Of a stretch of 7,349 bases of DNA, positions 1 through 6,205 are shown piece by piece. How positions within the stretch are numbered: position 1 is the first letter of the stretch; each line of letters opens with the position of its first letter. The notes beneath the pieces were generated by a model. It was given only the letters and a program-made list of their open reading frames with translations, was not told the origin of the DNA and ran no database searches. The stretch lies in assembly GCA_007121975.1 (NCBI GenBank), contig SKJO01000099.1, forward strand, positions 1-7,349, written 5' to 3'. The DNA comes from Nitriliruptoraceae bacterium. GTDB taxonomy: Bacteria; Actinomycetota; Nitriliruptoria; Nitriliruptorales; Nitriliruptoraceae. A program made the translations under genes and the position numbers.

Positions 1-488
1 CCGGGCTCGGCGTCGGTGGCGTGCACCATGCCGCTGAGCCGGGCGGGTTCGAGTTCGAGGTGTGCCCGGCCGCCGGGATGGTCGTGGACGACGCTGGCGG
101 TGAGCAGTCCCTCCCGCGTGGCGGTCAGCCGGTAGCTGCCCGGCGGGAGCTGCGCGACCGTGAAGCGGCCGTCGGCGACGGTGACCGCGCGGCCCACGAC
201 CTGCGCCGCGGTGTCCTCCACGACGACGCTGGCGCCCTCGACCGGGGTGTCGGTTCCGGCCCGCACGACCACGCCGCGCAGCGGCTCTGGTCCTCCCGGC
301 CCCTCGTCGGGCAGCACCCGGGTGGAGTCCATCGCCACCGTCGGGTCGGTCTCGCCCACGTCGGCCGAGGGCCGGGGCGGCAACGGCGGGGGCACCGGAC
401 CGAGATCGGCGGTGGGATCGGCGCCGGCGGGCTGCGACCGGGGACCGGTCGGTGGCGGGGGCTTGGGCGGATCGGGCACGTTCGCCAT
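1..488 (-). CDS. Carboxypeptidase-regulatory-like domain protein (partial, N-terminal part)
   Basis: This reading frame is open from an ATG at 488 to the left edge, giving 162 codons with the C-terminus outside the window. GAGGAG at 499-504 lies 10 bases before the ATG and supports the start. Residues 1-40 are very rich in proline, with no signal peptide or membrane segment. Residues 41-65 form an acidic, threonine-containing linker. Residues about 70-148 match the carboxypeptidase regulatory-like (CarboxypepD_reg, transthyretin-like) fold: LRGVVV start, TPVEGASVVV strand, ADGRF turn, LPPGSYRLTA strand and REGLL end. LSGMV at 151-155 looks like the start of a second such repeat. Proteins with these repeats usually act in binding or as structural spacers, often at the cell surface, but the missing signal peptide leaves the location open. 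It is transcribed divergently from the DUF1028 gene. The domain is fairly certain; the function is unknown. Confidence 0.75.
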   Translation of the reverse strand, partial: MANVPDPPKPPPPTGPRSQPAGADPTADLGPVPPPLPPRPSADVGETDPTVAMDSTRVLPDEGPGGPEPLRGVVVRAGTDTPVEGASVVVEDTAAQVVGRAVTVADGRFTVAQLPPGSYRLTATREGLLTASVVHDHPGGRAHLELEPARLSGMVHATDAEP

Positions 489-526
489 CGTCGGAGGTCT
501 CCTCGCAGCACGACACGGAATGGCCA

Positions 527-539
527 AGGATAGAAGGTA
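527..539 (-). promoter_or_regulatory. Candidate -10 elements for the carboxypeptidase-regulatory-like gene
   Basis: Read on the minus strand, two overlapping-range hexamers fit the actinobacterial TANNNT -10 pattern: TACCTT (534-539) and TATCCT (527-532). They lie about 40-50 bases upstream of the ATG at 488, a plausible leader length. No convincing TTGAC-like -35 is found at 16-18 bases, so this is weak. Confidence 0.22.
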
Positions 540-573
540 GGGTTGCCAGCGGGCGGCATCCTCACCCGGGGTA

Positions 574-587
574 GGTGATCACCGGTG
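574..587. promoter_or_regulatory. Overlapping short palindromes in the divergent spacer, possible operator
   Basis: GGTGATCACC (574-583) is a perfect 10-base palindrome, overlapping a second one, CACCGGTG (580-587). They sit in the 124-base spacer between two divergent genes, 26 bases before the DUF1028 start and just upstream of its GAGGAG ribosome binding site. A TAGGTG hexamer (572-577) overlaps the first. Short GC palindromes are common by chance in such DNA, so an operator role is only a suggestion. Confidence 0.2.
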
Positions 588-612
588 TCCCGCCCGAGGA
601 GCTGCGGCGAGC

Positions 613-1506
613 ATGACCTACTCGATCATCGCCCGCGACCCGGTCGAGGGACACCTCGGGGTGGCCACCCAGTCGCAGGCGTTCGCGGTCGGCAGCAGCG
701 TTTCCTGGGCGCTGCCCGGGGTGGGCGCGATCGCGACCCAGTCGATGGGCGAACCGATGTACGGCGAGCTGGGGCTGCACGGGCTGTCCGCGGGCCTGAC
801 CGCCCACGAGGCGCTGGCGGCGCTGCGCACCGTGGATCCCCACCCCGAGCGGCGCCAGGTGGCGATGGTCGACGCCGCGGGGCGGGTCGCGGCCTACACC
901 GGATCCGCCTGCGTCGAGGCGGCGGGACACGTGCTGGGTGAGGAATGCGCGGCGCTGGGCAACCTGGTGCACTCCCCCGCGGTCTGGGAGACGATGCTCA
1001 CCACCTACCAGTCGGCCAGCGGCTGGCTTCCGGGTCGGCTGATCGATGCGCTCGAAGCTGCGGAGGATGCCGGCGGTGACCTACGCGGACGCCGGTCGGC
1101 GGCCGTGCTTGTCGTGCGCGCGCAGCGTTCGGGTCGTCCCTGGCACGATCAGGTCATCGACCTGCGGGTCGACGACCATCCCGAGCCGGTGGTCGAGCTG
1201 CGCCGCCTGGTGGTCCACACCTGGCGCTACCAGCGCACCGTCGAGGCGTTCGAGCTCGCCCTGGACGGGGCCGGGGAGCGCGCCGTGCAGGCGTTGCCCG
1301 ACCACGATCCGGATCCGGGCCGGGACCCGGACCTGGCGCTGTGGCGGGCGGTGGTCCTGGCGGCCGCCGGCCATGACGCCGAGGCAGCGGAGCTTGGTCG
1401 GGGCCTCGAGCGGCAGGCTCCGGCGTTCGTCGAGGCGGCCCGGCGCTTCGTCCCCGCCGGGCTGATCGACGCCTCGCTGATGCGCCGGGTGCTGCCGGGC
1501 GGCTGA
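613..1506 (+). CDS. DUF1028 family protein (Ntn-hydrolase-like) with helical C-terminal extension
   Basis: This is a 297-residue protein. Residues 1-203 match DUF1028, assigned to the Ntn-hydrolase superfamily and of unknown substrate. Visible family features are TYSIIARDP at 2-10, LGVATQSQAFAVGS at 15-28, GVGAIATQ at 36-43, YGELGLHGLSAG at 50-61, RQVAMVD at 81-87, LGNLV at 115-119, DLRGRRSAAVLVV at 156-168 and DLRVDDHPEPV at 183-193. Thr2 would become N-terminal after methionine removal, as expected of an Ntn nucleophile, though this role is inferred. Residues about 204-297 are an alanine-rich helical tail; LALWRAVVLAAAGHDAEAAE at 241-260 resembles one TPR-like hairpin. Some DUF1028 proteins instead carry a peptidoglycan-binding tail, not seen here. 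There is no signal peptide, so it is likely cytoplasmic. GAGGAG at 596-601 lies 11 bases before the ATG. It converges on the phosphatase gene with a 25-base gap. Confidence 0.88.
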   Translation: MTYSIIARDPVEGHLGVATQSQAFAVGSSVSWALPGVGAIATQSMGEPMYGELGLHGLSAGLTAHEALAALRTVDPHPERRQVAMVDAAGRVAAYTGSACVEAAGHVLGEECAALGNLVHSPAVWETMLTTYQSASGWLPGRLIDALEAAEDAGGDLRGRRSAAVLVVRAQRSGRPWHDQVIDLRVDDHPEPVVELRRLVVHTWRYQRTVEAFELALDGAGERAVQALPDHDPDPGRDPDLALWRAVVLAAAGHDAEAAELGRGLERQAPAFVEAARRFVPAGLIDASLMRRVLPGG

Positions 1507-1531
1507 CCGGCGGTGGCGCGGCGGCGGGGCG

Positions 1532-2089
1532 TCAGTCCGACGGACCCGGTGGGGTCGTTCCCGTCCGGGTCCCAGCGGCCCGCGTGCCCTCCTGAAGCGC
1601 CTGCTCGGCGGACTCCAGCAGCCAACGCTCGAAGGCGGGGTTGCACAGCACCGCCGGAGAACGTTGCTGACGCAGCAGGTCGATGGCGGCCGCAGGCAGC
1701 ATGCCGTCGAGGATCAGCGCAAGGGCCGCCACCAGGCCCGAGCGGTTCAGTCCGGCCTGGCAGTGCACCAGGGTGGGGCCCTGGCGGGCATGGGTCAGCA
1801 CATGCTCGGCCAGTGGTACGAGCAGTCCCGCCGGGGGCACCACCTCGCTGTCGGCCACGGAAACCTCGACCCGGGTGGTGGCCGGTCCGAGGTGGTAGCG
1901 GCCCTGCGGCCACAGCGACACGACCCGGGCGAACCCGTCGGGCAGCCGCACCCCGTCGCGGCAGCCGCCCATCCACAGGTTGCCATCGATCCGGCTGACC
2001 AGCGGCACGCGGAACCACGCGTAGCCCTGAAGCGCCAGCCCCTCGATGTGGTGGGTGGCGAGGTCGGCGGCCAGGTGGTCGAGTTCCAT
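1532..2089 (-). CDS. Dual-specificity-type protein phosphatase
   Basis: This 185-residue cytoplasmic enzyme probably removes phosphate from protein Ser/Thr/Tyr, or possibly another phosphomonoester, through a cysteinyl-phosphate intermediate. The signature HCQAGLNRSG at 109-118 gives catalytic Cys110 and phosphate-binding Arg116 of the HCX5R(S/T) motif. Asp80 in VSVADSEVVP, 30 residues upstream, is the likely general acid. RIDGNLWMGG at 33-42 resembles the opening of dual-specificity phosphatases, and NPAFERWLLE at 150-159 is a typical distal helix. The last 16 residues are a Gly/Thr/Pro-rich tail. The frame can be extended to an ATG at 2161, but ATG 2089 is preferred: AGGAGG is 5 bases upstream of it, and the added 24 residues would be Arg/Pro-rich and cover a candidate promoter. 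It is divergent from the WS/DGAT gene and convergent with the DUF1028 gene. The substrate cannot be read from the sequence. Confidence 0.85.
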   Translation of the reverse strand: MELDHLAADLATHHIEGLALQGYAWFRVPLVSRIDGNLWMGGCRDGVRLPDGFARVVSLWPQGRYHLGPATTRVEVSVADSEVVPPAGLLVPLAEHVLTHARQGPTLVHCQAGLNRSGLVAALALILDGMLPAAAIDLLRQQRSPAVLCNPAFERWLLESAEQALQEGTRAAGTRTGTTPPGPSD

Positions 2090-2094
2090 GGTCG

Positions 2095-2100
2095 CCTCCT
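2095..2100 (-). promoter_or_regulatory. Ribosome binding site fixing the phosphatase start
   Basis: On the minus strand this is a perfect AGGAGG, 5 bases before the ATG at 2089. The longer start at 2161 has nothing comparable upstream. It is therefore the main reason for choosing the shorter 185-residue protein. Confidence 0.7.
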
Positions 2101-2132
2101 GACCCGGTCGTCGGGGCACGTGCGCGTCACGC

Positions 2133-2161
2133 AGCCTACGCACCGGTACGTGCTCCGTCAT
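2133..2161 (-). promoter_or_regulatory. Candidate sigma70-type promoter for the phosphatase gene
   Basis: On the minus strand ATGACG (2156-2161, four of six matches to TTGACA) and TAGGCT (2133-2138, fits TANNNT) are separated by 17 bases. This puts a transcription start near 2126 and leaves a leader of about 37 bases carrying the AGGAGG site. The geometry is good, but the call rests on pattern matching only. Confidence 0.4.
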
Positions 2162-2222
2162 CGCAGCGCCGAGCTCGGCACCAGGGGCCTTCGGGCTCTA
2201 CGTTCGTCACCCGGTGCCGGCC

Positions 2223-2228
2223 TAAGGT
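2223..2228 (+). promoter_or_regulatory. Candidate -10 element for the WS/DGAT gene
   Basis: TAAGGT fits the TANNNT pattern and lies 33 bases before the acyltransferase ATG, in the spacer shared with the divergent phosphatase. No clear -35 is present at 16-18 bases; the best nearby string, TTCGTC at 2203-2208, is too close. Low confidence. Confidence 0.25.
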
Positions 2229-2261
2229 GCGGTACCGGGAGGCGAGCAGGGAGCCCGATCG

Positions 2262-3653
2262 ATGGCACGCAACCGGATGTCCAACGCCGACGCCGCCTGG
2301 CTGCACATGGATCGTGCGTCGAACCTGATGATCATCAACGCGGTGATGTGGTTCGACGAGCCGGTCGACTGGTTGCGGCTGCGCGAGCTGCTGACCGAGC
2401 GGCTGATCGACCCCTACCCCCGCTTCCGTCAGCGGCCCGACGATCGACGCACGCCGGTCGGCGCGTTGTACTGGCAGGACGTCCCCGACTTCGACCTCGA
2501 GGAGCACCTGGTCCACGTCCGGCTGCCGGCACCCGGTGACCAGGCTGCGCTGCACCGCTACATCAGCGACCAGCTCTCCCACCCGCTTGACCACGACCGA
2601 CCGTTGTGGCAGGCACACTTCATCGACGGCTACGAGGGCGGGGCCGCGGTCTACACCCGCATCCACCATGCCGTGGCCGACGGGGTGTCCCTGGTCCGGC
2701 TGCTGCTCTCGCTCACCGACGATGAGCCCGAGACCCCGCTCTTCGATGCTCTGGAGCTCAGCGAACCGGCGGGTCTGGTCCGTCGGGCGAAGCAGGTGGT
2801 CGCCGAGGCGGCGCAGACCACCGGGCACCTCGTGCACGAGGGCTTCGAGGTACTCACCCACCCCTCGAGGGTCATCGACCTCGTCCAGTTCGCCTTCCGC
2901 GGCACCCGTGCCGTGGGCAAGACCCTGCTGACGCCGCCGGACTACCGCACGGTACTCAAGGGGCGGATGGGACCCGCCAAGCAGGCGCTGTGGTCCACGC
3001 CGGTCCCCCTCGCGGACGTCAAGGCGATCGGCCGGCAGGCGGGAGCGACCGTCAACGATGTGCTGTGCGCGGCGGTGACCGGGGCGCTGCACCGCTACCT
3101 CGACGACCACGACGACCTCGTGCCCGACCTGCGGGCGTTCGTCCCGTTCAACCTGCGCCCGCTCGACGAGCCGATCCCCCGCGAGCTCGGCAACCGCTTC
3201 GGCATCGTGTTCCTGTCGCTGCCGGTCGGCGAGCGCGACCGGGCGGCCCGGCTCGCCGAGGTCAAGCGGCGTATGGACGCCATCAAGGCCAGTCCCGAGG
3301 GCGTGGTCGGCTACGGCGTGCTGACCGTGACCGGGATGACCCCGGTGCAGATCGAGCGGGTGATCGTCGACGTGTTCGGCGCCAAGGGCAGCCTGGTGCT
3401 GACCAACGTGGCCGGCCCCAAGCAGGACGTGTTCCTCGCCGGAACGCGGCTGGCGGGCTTCATGGGGTGGGTGCCGGCCACCGGAGGCATCGCACTCGGG
3501 ATCAGCATCTTCAGCTACTGCGGTCAGGTCACGGTCGGCATCTACGCCGATGCCACGCTCGTTCCCGACCCTGAGGCGTTGGTCGCCGCGTTCGACGACG
3601 AGATCGCGGCGATGCTGGCCACCGACCTGTCGGGGGTCGTCGAGCCGGTGTGA
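2262..3653 (+). CDS. Wax ester synthase/diacylglycerol O-acyltransferase (WS/DGAT)
   Basis: This 463-residue protein is the usual full length for bacterial WS/DGAT acyltransferases. These transfer an acyl group from acyl-CoA to a fatty alcohol or diacylglycerol, making wax esters or triacylglycerol at the inner membrane and lipid-body surface. The catalytic HHxxxDG motif is HHAVADG at 135-141, with His136 as expected base. Other family landmarks are SNADAAWLHMD at 7-17, RPLWQAHFIDG at 113-123, the ND motif TVNDVLCAAVTGAL at 263-276, PFNLRP at 295-300, LGNRFG at 309-314, TNVAGP at 381-386, and GISIFSYCGQVTVG at 413-426. There is no signal peptide or clear membrane helix, as usual for these peripheral proteins. 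AGGGAG at 2248-2253, 8 bases before ATG, supports the start. It appears monocistronic or possibly read through into the diguanylate cyclase 111 bases downstream. Whether wax ester or triacylglycerol is the main product cannot be told from sequence. Confidence 0.93.
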   Translation: MARNRMSNADAAWLHMDRASNLMIINAVMWFDEPVDWLRLRELLTERLIDPYPRFRQRPDDRRTPVGALYWQDVPDFDLEEHLVHVRLPAPGDQAALHRYISDQLSHPLDHDRPLWQAHFIDGYEGGAAVYTRIHHAVADGVSLVRLLLSLTDDEPETPLFDALELSEPAGLVRRAKQVVAEAAQTTGHLVHEGFEVLTHPSRVIDLVQFAFRGTRAVGKTLLTPPDYRTVLKGRMGPAKQALWSTPVPLADVKAIGRQAGATVNDVLCAAVTGALHRYLDDHDDLVPDLRAFVPFNLRPLDEPIPRELGNRFGIVFLSLPVGERDRAARLAEVKRRMDAIKASPEGVVGYGVLTVTGMTPVQIERVIVDVFGAKGSLVLTNVAGPKQDVFLAGTRLAGFMGWVPATGGIALGISIFSYCGQVTVGIYADATLVPDPEALVAAFDDEIAAMLATDLSGVVEPV

Positions 3654-3681
3654 GCTGGTTCGGGACACCGGCTTGCCGCCC

Positions 3682-3699
3682 GAGCCTCGCGCTAGGCTC
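3682..3699 (+). terminator. Hairpin after the WS/DGAT gene, possible terminator without U-tract
   Basis: GAGCCT (3682-3687) and AGGCTC (3694-3699) form a perfect 6-base-pair stem with a 6-base loop, starting 29 bases after the acyltransferase stop. No T-run follows. Actinobacterial terminators often lack one, so termination is possible but unproven. The right arm contains TAGGCT (3693-3698), the same hexamer proposed as -10 for the phosphatase, so the site could instead belong to a promoter for the downstream cyclase. A TTGCCG at 3673-3678 is only 14 bases upstream of it, shorter than a normal spacer. Confidence 0.3.
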
Positions 3700-3764
3700 C
3701 GGCACCCAAGGCGCCCGCCACGAGCCGCCGGTCGACCTGGGGTGCCGCCCCACCGGGACCAGAG

Positions 3765-5543
3765 ATGCGCACCCTTCCACGTCGGCAGGTCACCGATGGC
3801 CGCCGCACACCTCAGGCCGATCCGAGCCTGCGATGGCGGACCGAGGCATCGATCCAGCGGGGCCGCATCGCCGCACTCGCGATGGCGACGGCGGTCACCC
3901 TGTCGCTACGGGGGCTGAGCGCCGACCCTCGCTGGGCGATCGTGGCCGTCCTGCTCATCACGGTGGTCAGCGTCCAGGTGGCGCTTGCCGGCGCCCGTCA
4001 CGACCGGCTGCTTCCGGTGGTCGGGTGGGGCTCGTTCGCGGGCGACGGGCTCGCGATCGCGATCGCGCTGGCGGTGGTGAGCACGAACCCGGCTGACCCG
4101 ATCTGGGCGATCTCCGCCCTGCTCGCCATCGAGGCGGCGGTGCGCTGGCGCACCCGTGGTGCGGTGGCCGGAGGACTGCTCGCCGCGGTCCTCGCCGGCG
4201 GCTGGGCCGTGGCCGCCTACGGATACGAGGGCCGTGCGCTGTCGATCGAGTCGCTGCTGTTCCGGGGCACCGTCATCGTGGTGCTCGCGCTGCCCGTCGG
4301 GCTGCTCATCGACCAGTTGCGCCGCGAGCAGGAGCGCTCCCGACAGCTCGAGGAGCTGTCGACCGAGCTGATCCTGCTCGTCGACCCCGACGGGACGATC
4401 ATGGACGCCAACCCGGCGGCGGTCCGCCTGCTCGGTGTGGCCCGCGAAGAGCTGTGCGGTCGGCCCGTCTCGCAGGTGCTGCCCGGCAGCCCACCGCTGG
4501 ACGAGCTGCTGGCCGCGTCCGGAGCCGGTGACCACCTGCTCTACGAGCTCCCCCGGCAGGGGGACGGGGGGACATCCTTGGAGCTGAGCGCGGATCACCC
4601 CGGGGAGCAGGACCTGCTGCACGTCATCGGGCGCGACGTCACGGCACGTATCCGCGCCGAGCAGCAACTGCGTGCCTCCGAGCAGCGCTTCCGGGCCCTG
4701 TTCGAGCGCCACGTCGACGCCGTGCTGGGCCTCGACGCCGACGGCAGCCTGCTGCACGCGAACCCGGCCGCCGCCCGGCTGCTCGGGGCACCGGCGTCCC
4801 GGCTGATCGGGCGTCCGCTGCTCGACGTGGTCCCCTCCTCCCACCACGACGAGCTGCGTGCGGCGCTTCGCTCCGCGCTGGACGGCCGGCCGCGCGAGGA
4901 CGCCATGGTGCTACGGCTCGGCCACGATCCACCCCGGGACGTGAGCCTGGTGCTGCTGCCAGCCGTCGTCGACGGCGAGGTCACCGGGGTCTTCGTCCTG
5001 GCCCGGGACGTCACCGAGGAACGCGTGCGCGAGGAGGAGCTGCGTTTCCAGGCCGAGCACGATGCGCTCACCGGTCTGCCCAACCGGGTTGCGCTGCGCG
5101 AGCGGATGAACGCGGCGCTGGACGCCGGCCGGCCCTTCGGGGTGCTGTTCGCCGACCTCGACGGGCTCAAGCACCTCAACGACACGCACGGCCACGCCGC
5201 CGGTGACGCCGCCCTCGTCGCCGTCGCCGAACGCCTGCGCCGCGCGGTGCGCGAGTCCGACGCTGCCTTCCGGCTGGCCGGCGACGAGTTCTGCGTGCTG
5301 GTGGATCCCGTGGACGAGGTCGCGCTGGGTGCTCTGCGCGACCGGGTGTCGAGCGTGATCGGCCAGCCGCTGGCGATCGGCGAGCACCTGATCCCGATGA
5401 GCGCATCGGTGGGCCTGGCCCTCTCCCGTCCCGAGGACGACGCGGACGCGCTGCTCGCCCGCGCCGACGAGGCGATGTACGCGATCAAGCTGACCCGGCC
5501 GGGCCGCCGTCGGCCGGCGAGCGAGGGTCGGGTGCGGGGGTAG
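3765..5543 (+). CDS. Membrane-bound PAS-PAS-GGDEF diguanylate cyclase
   Basis: This 592-residue protein is predicted to make c-di-GMP from two GTP. The N-terminal third has about six hydrophobic segments (roughly 33-50, 57-77, 89-107, 112-126, 134-152 and 166-183), a membrane sensor I cannot assign to a named MASE family. Two PAS domains follow, at about 196-294 (LVDPDGTIMDANPAA) and 306-417 (LGLDADGSLLHANPAA), each ending in a GRDVT or ARDVT strand and linker helix. The GGDEF domain starts at HDALTGLPNR (432-441). FADLDGLKHLNDTHGHAAGD at 462-481 carries metal ligand Asp464 and substrate-contacting Asn472. The signature is AGDEF at 505-509, with alanine for the first glycine. RESD at 496-499 is an intact inhibitory site exactly five residues before it. 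No EAL domain is present. The ATG has only a weak Shine-Dalgarno (GGGACC), so the start is less sure. The last 19 codons overlap the convergent HD gene. Confidence 0.9.
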   Translation: MRTLPRRQVTDGRRTPQADPSLRWRTEASIQRGRIAALAMATAVTLSLRGLSADPRWAIVAVLLITVVSVQVALAGARHDRLLPVVGWGSFAGDGLAIAIALAVVSTNPADPIWAISALLAIEAAVRWRTRGAVAGGLLAAVLAGGWAVAAYGYEGRALSIESLLFRGTVIVVLALPVGLLIDQLRREQERSRQLEELSTELILLVDPDGTIMDANPAAVRLLGVAREELCGRPVSQVLPGSPPLDELLAASGAGDHLLYELPRQGDGGTSLELSADHPGEQDLLHVIGRDVTARIRAEQQLRASEQRFRALFERHVDAVLGLDADGSLLHANPAAARLLGAPASRLIGRPLLDVVPSSHHDELRAALRSALDGRPREDAMVLRLGHDPPRDVSLVLLPAVVDGEVTGVFVLARDVTEERVREEELRFQAEHDALTGLPNRVALRERMNAALDAGRPFGVLFADLDGLKHLNDTHGHAAGDAALVAVAERLRRAVRESDAAFRLAGDEFCVLVDPVDEVALGALRDRVSSVIGQPLAIGEHLIPMSASVGLALSRPEDDADALLARADEAMYAIKLTRPGRRRPASEGRVRG

Positions 5544-6189
5544 TCGCTGGTGGCTGCGGTGGCGTCGCGCGGTCGTCGGCGTCGGCGGCCAGCGCGACCA
5601 GTTGCTGCACGGTGGCCTGCAGCTCACGCCGGGCCCGGGCCGGCAGCGCCGGGCTGGCGACGAGGATGCCGGCCAGGCTCCGGTAGTACCAGGCGACCCC
5701 GGCGGCGTCGGCGCTGAACCGGTCCCACACGGTCGCACCGGGGCCCTTGGGGTCCGACGCGTCGGCCACGATCGCGCGTGCGTTGTGCAGTTTGTCGCAC
5801 AGGGCGACGAGCACGGCCGGATGCCCCTGCCGGGCGAGCTGGCCCAGGTGCTCCAGGTAGTCCTCCTTGCGCCGTCGCCAGGGCGCCTTGGCCGACGGGT
5901 CCTCGCTGATCGAGTCCGACAACGCCTCGACGAGCTCGGCGACCCGGGGGCCGAACCGCTCGCGGACCTCGTCCAGCCGGGGCCTGCCCCCGCAGTCCTC
6001 CACCACGTCGTGCAGGATCGCGGCGGTGGCCTGCAGCTCGTCGCCCCCGTGCTCCAGCACCAGCGCGCTGACCGCCAGCAGATGGCTGGCGTAGGGGATC
6101 CGGGTGCCCGTGCGCACCTGGCCGTCGTGGGCCGCGAGCGCGTAGCCGACCGCGTCGATGAACCGTCCGGTCAGGTCGAGGTGCTCCAT
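5485..6189 (-). CDS. HD-domain hydrolase of the RelA/SpoT (alarmone hydrolase) type
   Basis: This 234-residue protein has a metal-dependent HD fold resembling the (p)ppGpp hydrolase half of RelA/SpoT and stand-alone MESH1-like enzymes. HDGQVRTGTRIPYASH at 21-36 matches the family's HxGQxRxxGxPYxxH opening, with His36 as metal ligand. ILHDVVED at 58-65 supplies the His60-Asp61 pair and the Glu64-Asp65 hydrolase motif. FGPRVAELVEALSD at 79-92 and CDKLHNARAI at 131-140, with Asp132 as the last metal ligand, complete the set. No synthetase or TGS/ACT domain follows, so any activity is hydrolytic. Residues 208-234 form a Pro/Ala-rich tail. GGGAG at 6197-6201 lies 7 bases before the ATG. It starts 16 bases after the SMC-like ATPase stop, suggesting one operon, and its 3' end overlaps the convergent cyclase by 59 bases. 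Hydrolysis of (p)ppGpp is likely but another nucleotide is possible. Confidence 0.82.
   Translation of the reverse strand: MEHLDLTGRFIDAVGYALAAHDGQVRTGTRIPYASHLLAVSALVLEHGGDELQATAAILHDVVEDCGGRPRLDEVRERFGPRVAELVEALSDSISEDPSAKAPWRRRKEDYLEHLGQLARQGHPAVLVALCDKLHNARAIVADASDPKGPGATVWDRFSADAAGVAWYYRSLAGILVASPALPARARRELQATVQQLVALAADADDRATPPQPPATTPAPDPRSPADGGPAGSA
5495..5517. terminator. GC hairpin inside the convergent overlap, possible two-way terminator
   Basis: CCGGCCG (5495-5501) and CGGCCGG (5511-5517) can pair in a 7-base-pair stem with a 9-base loop, on either strand. It lies where the cyclase and HD coding tails overlap, just where two convergent transcripts would end. There is no T-run, and the arms encode codons in both genes, so a chance origin in GC-rich DNA is quite possible. 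Confidence 0.2.
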
Positions 6190-6205
6190 GCGGGTGCTCC
6201 CGGGG

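Noticed and set aside
1491..1514. Possible hairpin (GCCGG / CCGGC) between the convergent DUF1028 and phosphatase genes
   Set aside because: The perfect stem is only 5 base pairs, the extension needs wobble pairs, and no T-run follows. It is not distinguishable from chance in this GC-rich DNA.
1227..2018. A 263-codon minus-strand frame across the DUF1028/phosphatase junction
   Set aside because: It overlaps two well-supported genes in another frame and its product is Arg/Pro/Ala-rich without motifs.
2090..2161. A 24-residue N-terminal extension of the phosphatase from an ATG at 2161
   Set aside because: The added residues do not belong to the phosphatase fold, the upstream ATG has no Shine-Dalgarno, and it would sit within the candidate -35 box. 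The AGGAGG before 2089 is far better.
2136..3668. A 510-codon open frame on the minus strand
   Set aside because: It lies fully antisense to the WS/DGAT gene, whose catalytic motifs are all intact. Its Arg/Asp/His/Val-rich translation resembles no protein family and is typical of mirror frames in GC-rich genes.
4052..4067. A perfect 16-base palindrome made of repeated GCGATCGC units
   Set aside because: It lies in the third membrane helix of the cyclase and is explained by alternating Ala/Ile codons (GCG ATC). A regulatory role is not needed.
3906..4847. A 313-codon open frame on the minus strand
   Set aside because: It mirrors the membrane and PAS part of the diguanylate cyclase and shows no recognisable domain.
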